In this document: positions 59,635 through 64,000 of the stretch, piece by piece | How positions within the stretch are numbered: the first letter of the stretch is position 1 | Layout of the letters: every line of letters starts with the position of its first letter | From: Hordeum vulgare subsp. vulgare | Lineage: Eukaryota > Streptophyta > Magnoliopsida > Poales > Poaceae | Direction: 5' to 3' | NCBI RefSeq assembly: GCF_904849725.1 | Contig: NC_058521.1 | Coordinates: forward strand, 433,026,676 to 433,090,675 | DNA length: 64,000 nt | Notes under the pieces: generated by a model | What the model was told of the DNA's origin: nothing | What the model saw: only the letters and a program-made list of their open reading frames with translations | Databases searched by the model: none | Made by a program: the position numbers and the translations under genes

Positions 59635-60533
59635 CTCATACGTCTCAAATGTATCTATAATTTTGGATTGTTCCATTCTATTATATTATATGTTTTGGAT
59701 GTTTTATATGCATTAATATGCTATTTTATATTATTTTTGGGACTAACCTTTTAATCTACAGCCTAGTGCCAGTTTCTATTTTTTCCTTGTTTTTGAGTAT
59801 TGCAGATAAATAAATATTAAACGGAGTCCAAACGGAATAAAATCTCCGGAATGATTTTTCTTGGACCAGAAGAAACCTGCGAGCCTTGGAGAGGGGGGAA
59901 GGAGACCTTCCGGGAGACGACAAGCATGCAGGGCGCACCCTAGGGGGGCGCCCCTGGCTTGTGGACCCCTGCAAACCTCCTAACCCTAATCCTCCTCCTA
60001 TAAATTCCGAAATATCCCCCAATACCAAATGAGAAACAAAAAATAGTTTTCCGCTGCCGGGAGCCTCTATTCTCGTGAGATCCAATCTGGGAACCTTTTC
60101 TGGTAATCTGTCGGAGGGGAATCGATCATGGAGGGCATCTACATCGACTCAATTGCCCCTCCGATGATGCGTGAGTAATTCACCACAGACCTACGGGTCC
60201 ATATGTAGTACCTAGATGGCTTCTTCTCTATCTTTGTTCTTCAATACCATGTTCGTCATGATCTTCATGAAGATCTATCCGATGTAATACTCTTTTGCGG
60301 TGTGTTTGTCGAGATCCGATGAATTGTGGGTTTATGTTCAGATTATCTATGAATATTATTTGAATCCTCTGTGAATGCTTATATGCATGATTTCATATCT
60401 TAGCAAGTCTCTTCGAGTTATTAGTTTGGTTTGGCCAACTAGATTGGTAATTATTGCAATGGGAGAAGTGCTTAGTTTTGGGTTCAATCTTGTAGTGTCC
60501 TCACCCAGTGACAAAATAGGGGTAGCGAGGCAC
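59635..60533 (+). mobile_element. LTR E, interrupted by gypsy D
   Basis: Starts TCATACGTCTCAAATGTATC and follows the LTR at 3046-4266 block by block (AAACGGAGTCCAAACGG, GACCTACGGGTCCATA, TTGTCGAGATCCGATGAATT, GGGGTAGCGAGGCAC). Its rest must lie beyond gypsy D, outside the window. No genes. Confidence 0.8.
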
Positions 60534-62169
60534 TGATACGTCTCCATCGTATCTACTTTTCCAAACTCTTTTTCCCTTGTTTTGGACTCTAATTTGCATG
60601 ATTTGAATGGAACTGACCTGGACTGACGTTGTTTTCAGCAGAATTGCATTGGTATTATTTTTGTGCAGAAATCAAAGTTCTCAGAACGTCCTGAAAATTT
60701 ACGGAGAATATTTTTGGAAAATATGAAAAAATCTACGCAAAGATCCACCGGAGGAGGTGGGCCAGTGGGCCACAAGCCCTGCCACCGCCACCCCCTGGTG
60801 GCGGATGGCAAGCTTGTGGGGCCCACGTTGCTCTGCCGCCCCAATCTCAGCTCTGTAAGTTCACTTCCGTCCCAGAAAAAAATCAAGAGAGAAAATTTCT
60901 TCGCGTTTGCGATACGGAGGCGCCGCCACATCATGTTCTTCATCTCGAGGGCAGATCTGGAGTCCGTTTTGGGATCCGGAGAAGGGAAATCGTCGCCATC
61001 GTCATCATCAACCTTCTTCCCTCTCCAATTCCATGAAGCTCTTCGTCGTTCGTGAGTAATCTATTCGTAGGCTCGCTGGGCGGTGATGAGTAGGATAAGA
61101 TCTATCATGTAATCGAGTTAGTTTTGACGGGGATTGATCCCTAGTATCCACTATGTTCTGAGATTTGATGTTGCTACTACTTTTCCATGCTTAATGCTTG
61201 TCACTAGGGCCCGAGTGCCATGATTTCAGATCTGAAATTATTATGTTGTCACCAATATATGTTTGTTTTAGATCCGATCTTGCAAGTTGTAGTTACCTAC
61301 TATGTGTTATGATTCGGCAACCCCGGAGTGACAATAACCGGAACCACTCCCGGTGATGACCATAGTTTGAGGAGGTCATGTGTTCACCAAGTGCTAATGC
61401 GTTGGTCCGGTTCTTTATTAAAAGGAGAACCTTAATATCCCGTAGTTTCCTTTTGGACCCCACTGCCACGGGTGGGATGGACAATAGATGTCATGCAAGT
61501 TCTTTTCCCTAAGCACGTATGACGACACACGGAATGCATGCCTACATCACATTGACTAAAGGGAGCTAGCCACATATCTCTCCGTGTTATAACTATTGCA
61601 TGATGAATATCATCCAAACAAATCACCGACCCATTGCCTACGAGTTTGTCCTACTGCTGCTGTTACTTGTCTTGCTCTGCTGCTACTGTTGCTACTACTG
61701 TCGCTTGCTACTGTTGCTACTTGCTACTGCTCTTACTACTGTTCTCCCTTGCCGCTGCTATTACTCGTTACACTGTTCCTACCTGTTACAATCTTGATTT
61801 GCTCGGCGTTGACGGGAAAAGACAATTTCCGTCAATAGGCAACTTGGCGCCATCGATACAACGTTAGGAATAGTCTGCCGTCAACAGATCGTTTCTGACA
61901 CCGTTGTTATCATACTACTTTGCTTGCAGATACTAATCTTTTAGGTGTGGTTGGATCTGACACATTCAGCTGCTAATACTTGAGAGTATCCTCTCACCTC
62001 CTAAGGCGTACCAACAAATTTGGGTCGAATACTCTACCCTCGAAAACTGCTGCGATCCCACGCGCTGGTGGTCCGTGAACAACATTCTTCTAGTTTCGAT
62101 TGCCGGAGAGTGCTAGCAGCGTTCTTCTGGTACCGTTGCAGGGGAAGGTGTGTAGTCACGGAATCAGCA
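60534..62169 (+). repeat. Gypsy D 5' LTR
   Basis: Starts TGATACGTCTCCATCGTATC and ends about …ATCAGCA. A CTG/CTA-rich stretch (61645-61790) yields several parallel Leu/Tyr/Cys-rich open frames, none supported. The 3' LTR is outside the window. Confidence 0.82.
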
Positions 62170-62175
62170 TTTTTC

Positions 62176-62193
62176 TGGCGCTGTTGCCGGGGA
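62176..62193 (+). promoter_or_regulatory. Gypsy D primer binding site
   Basis: TGGCGCTGTTGCCGGGGA, a few bases after the LTR. The TGGCGCC-type site is used by Athila-like plant gypsy elements (tRNA-Asp type, from general knowledge). Confidence 0.75.
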
Positions 62194-62243
62194 GGTATTG
62201 CTATATTCTCTGAGTTACTTGGGATTTATATCTGCTGATCACT

Positions 62244-64000
62244 ATGAAGAATCTGAAGGATCCGAAAACCAAAGTCTTGCCATCAACTACGAGGGGAGGT
62301 AAGGAACTGCCATCTAGCTCTGCACTTGATTCACCTTCAGTTATGAGTAAGTTTGCGACACCAGCTCCTCCTAGAAATCTTGATATGTCGCATGTGCTTC
62401 ATGATGCTTATGATGCTACTACTAGAGATGCTATGCTTGATACTATGCCTGATACTGCTTTGCCTGATACTGCTAGAGATGCTATGCCTGACGATGCAAT
62501 GCTTGATACTGCTAGAGATGCTATGCTTGATACTGCTTGGCCTGATGATGCTAGAGATGCTATTTTCCCTGATGATTCTATGCTTGATACTGCTAGAGAT
62601 GCTACTTTGCCTGATATGCCACTAGGGGTATTCCTTGATGCTCATATTGCTAGAGTTACTGCCAATGCTCGTGATGCTTCTGAAACTGCCGATACTATTG
62701 AGATAGAACCTGCTTTTGCTCCTGCTAGATCTAGCTCTTCTAGATATGAATTGGCTGATATACCTGAGGGTTACGTTATGGAGGGAGAGACAGCTCAGGA
62801 TTTTCTTGCGTGTAAGGATGCCTATGACGCTGAGAAATTACTTCTCAAGTGGAAGGAAAAAATCTCTGAAAGCTAGGATGAAATACGACCCGAAGTTTGC
62901 CACTTCACCTATCTTTATCACCAATAAGGATTATGAATTCTCTGTCGATCCCGAGATAATATCTCTAGTCGAATCTGATCCTTTTCACGGTTATGAGTCT
63001 GAGACGGTCATAGCCCATCTTGCCAAACTACACGATATAGCCACCCTTTTCACTAATGAGGAGAAGATCCGCCACTACTACATCCTTAAGCTGTTTCCTT
63101 TCTCTCTAAAGGATGACGCTAAAGCCTGGTTCACCTCTCTTGCTCCTGGATGTGTGAGTAGTCCCCTGGATATGTTCTATTACTTCTATGAGAAATATTT
63201 CCCTGCTCATAAGAAGCAAGCTGCCTTGCAGGAAATATACAACTTTGCTCAACTCCAAGAAGAGTGTATCCCACAAGCTTGGGGGAGGATCGTCCAGCTA
63301 CAGAATGCTTTGCTTGATCACCCTCTTAAGAAGAACGAGATACTTGATATCCTCTATAACGGACTTACTGATGCCTCTAGAGACCACCTAGATAGTTGTG
63401 CCGGTTGTGTTTTTAGGGAACGAAGTGTAGAACAAGCTGAGCCCCTACTGAATAACATCTTGATCAACGATAATGCTTGGACTATTCCCGAACCACCTCC
63501 TAAGCCAACTCCGAAGAAAAGAGGTATTCTATTCCTCAGTCCCGAAGATATGCAAGAAGCCAAGAAATCTATGCAAGAGAAAGGCATTAGATCTGAAGAT
63601 GTCAAAAATCTACCACCTATCGAAGAGATCCATGGTCTCGATAACCCGATACAGGTAGTAGAAGTTAATTCTCAGCGTAGGTTTGATGAGAGTGATATTC
63701 CTTTTGACAAACCTGCTAGCGTATGCTTGGATGAATTTGACAACTTTGTTGCCAAACAACAGAGTTTCAATGATTACGTTAGCAGACACTTGGAACAAAG
63801 TACTCGTATGCTTAGCCATTTTAGTGCTTGTGTAGACAGAAATGTCAATGATCTGAAGCTTCTCAGTGAACATGCCTCTATGATTACTACTCAGGTAGAA
63901 CAAGTACTTAAAGCTCAGAATGACCTGCTCAATGAATTAAATGACAACTCTCTCAGAGTCATTACTAGAGGAGGCAAAATGACTGAGGAACCTTTGTATC
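62244..64000 (+). pseudogene. Gypsy D gag, one frameshift, runs off the window
   Basis: Starts at 62244 (MKNLKDPKTKVLPSTTRGG). The first 210 codons contain a degenerate repeat built from DTARDAM and LPDTA units (62405-62625) and end at a TAG at 62874-62876. From 62878 a second frame is open to the edge of the window (374 codons) and begins MKYDPKFATSPIFITNKDYE. The two are joined if one A is removed from a run of six (62857-62862), so a single-base expansion explains the break. The second part holds the gag core: LKLFPFSLKDDAKAWFTSLA, then FYEKYFPAHKKQAALQEIYN, WGRIVQLQNALLDHPLKKNE and DILYNGLTDASRDHLDSCAG, followed by a coiled-coil-like region (about 63750-63940). The product would be the structural protein of the virus-like particle. 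Pol is outside the window. Confidence 0.82.

Noticed and set aside
61596..61867. Leu/Tyr/Cys-rich membrane-like proteins
   Set aside because: Parallel frames of a CTG/CTA-rich low-complexity stretch in the gypsy D LTR.

Overview
The window is a block of nuclear DNA from a large, repeat-packed grass genome, almost certainly a member of the Triticeae (wheat, barley, rye or Aegilops). The basis is the mobile-element content: a copia element whose LTRs, leader and gag-pol match the BARE1/Angela/WIS group as I know it, a long non-coding retrotransposon with the proportions of the Triticeae LARD 'Sukkula', several gypsy elements with a TGGCGCCGTT-type primer binding site, and two CACTA transposons with CCCGGTT...AACCGGG subterminal repeats. 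I cannot tell which species.

Layout. 1-3045 is the only stretch that looks like ordinary genic DNA: a broken plus-strand reading frame behind a TATA box (877-1273) and an apparently intact two-exon minus-strand gene for a GRF-type zinc-finger protein (2973-2311). A gypsy-type LTR starts at 3046, only 72 bp upstream of that gene's start codon, and is split by CACTA-1 (4267-12649). CACTA-1 carries a degraded TNP2 transposase gene and, in the position of the second gene, a two-exon B3 DNA-binding-domain gene. 12963-14349 holds nothing I recognise. A Helitron (14350-16899) carries three exons of a captured host gene. CACTA-2 (17360-24871, TSD TGA) has a coiled-coil exon in place of TNP2 and a long, decayed second gene joining a Transposase_24-type region to a Ulp1-like cysteine protease. 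A second Helitron-type end lies at 25719-25753.

25754-60533 is a nested stack. Minus-strand gypsy A (pol at 25754-28208, gag start at 48363-48929, 5' LTR at 48930-57248) is split by the copia element (28209-48362, TSD AGATC). The copia element is split by the Sukkula-like LARD (35180-46338, TSD GAAGA). The LTR of gypsy A is split by gypsy B (50086-56896), a complete element without pol. Gypsy A itself sits in the LTR of gypsy C, whose internal region (57653-59634) holds a Stowaway MITE. LTR E (59635-60533) follows and is interrupted by gypsy D, whose 5' LTR (60534-62169), primer binding site and largely open gag run off the right edge.

The most surprising item is about 165 bp of plastid DNA (end of the 16S-23S spacer plus the start of 23S rRNA) inserted into the copia reverse transcriptase/RNase H region at 34676-34840. 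Apart from the GRF gene, the B3 and neighbouring ORF in CACTA-1, the pre-gag-like ORF in gypsy B and the gag of gypsy D, coding regions are broken by stops or frameshifts. Boundaries and counts were read by eye.
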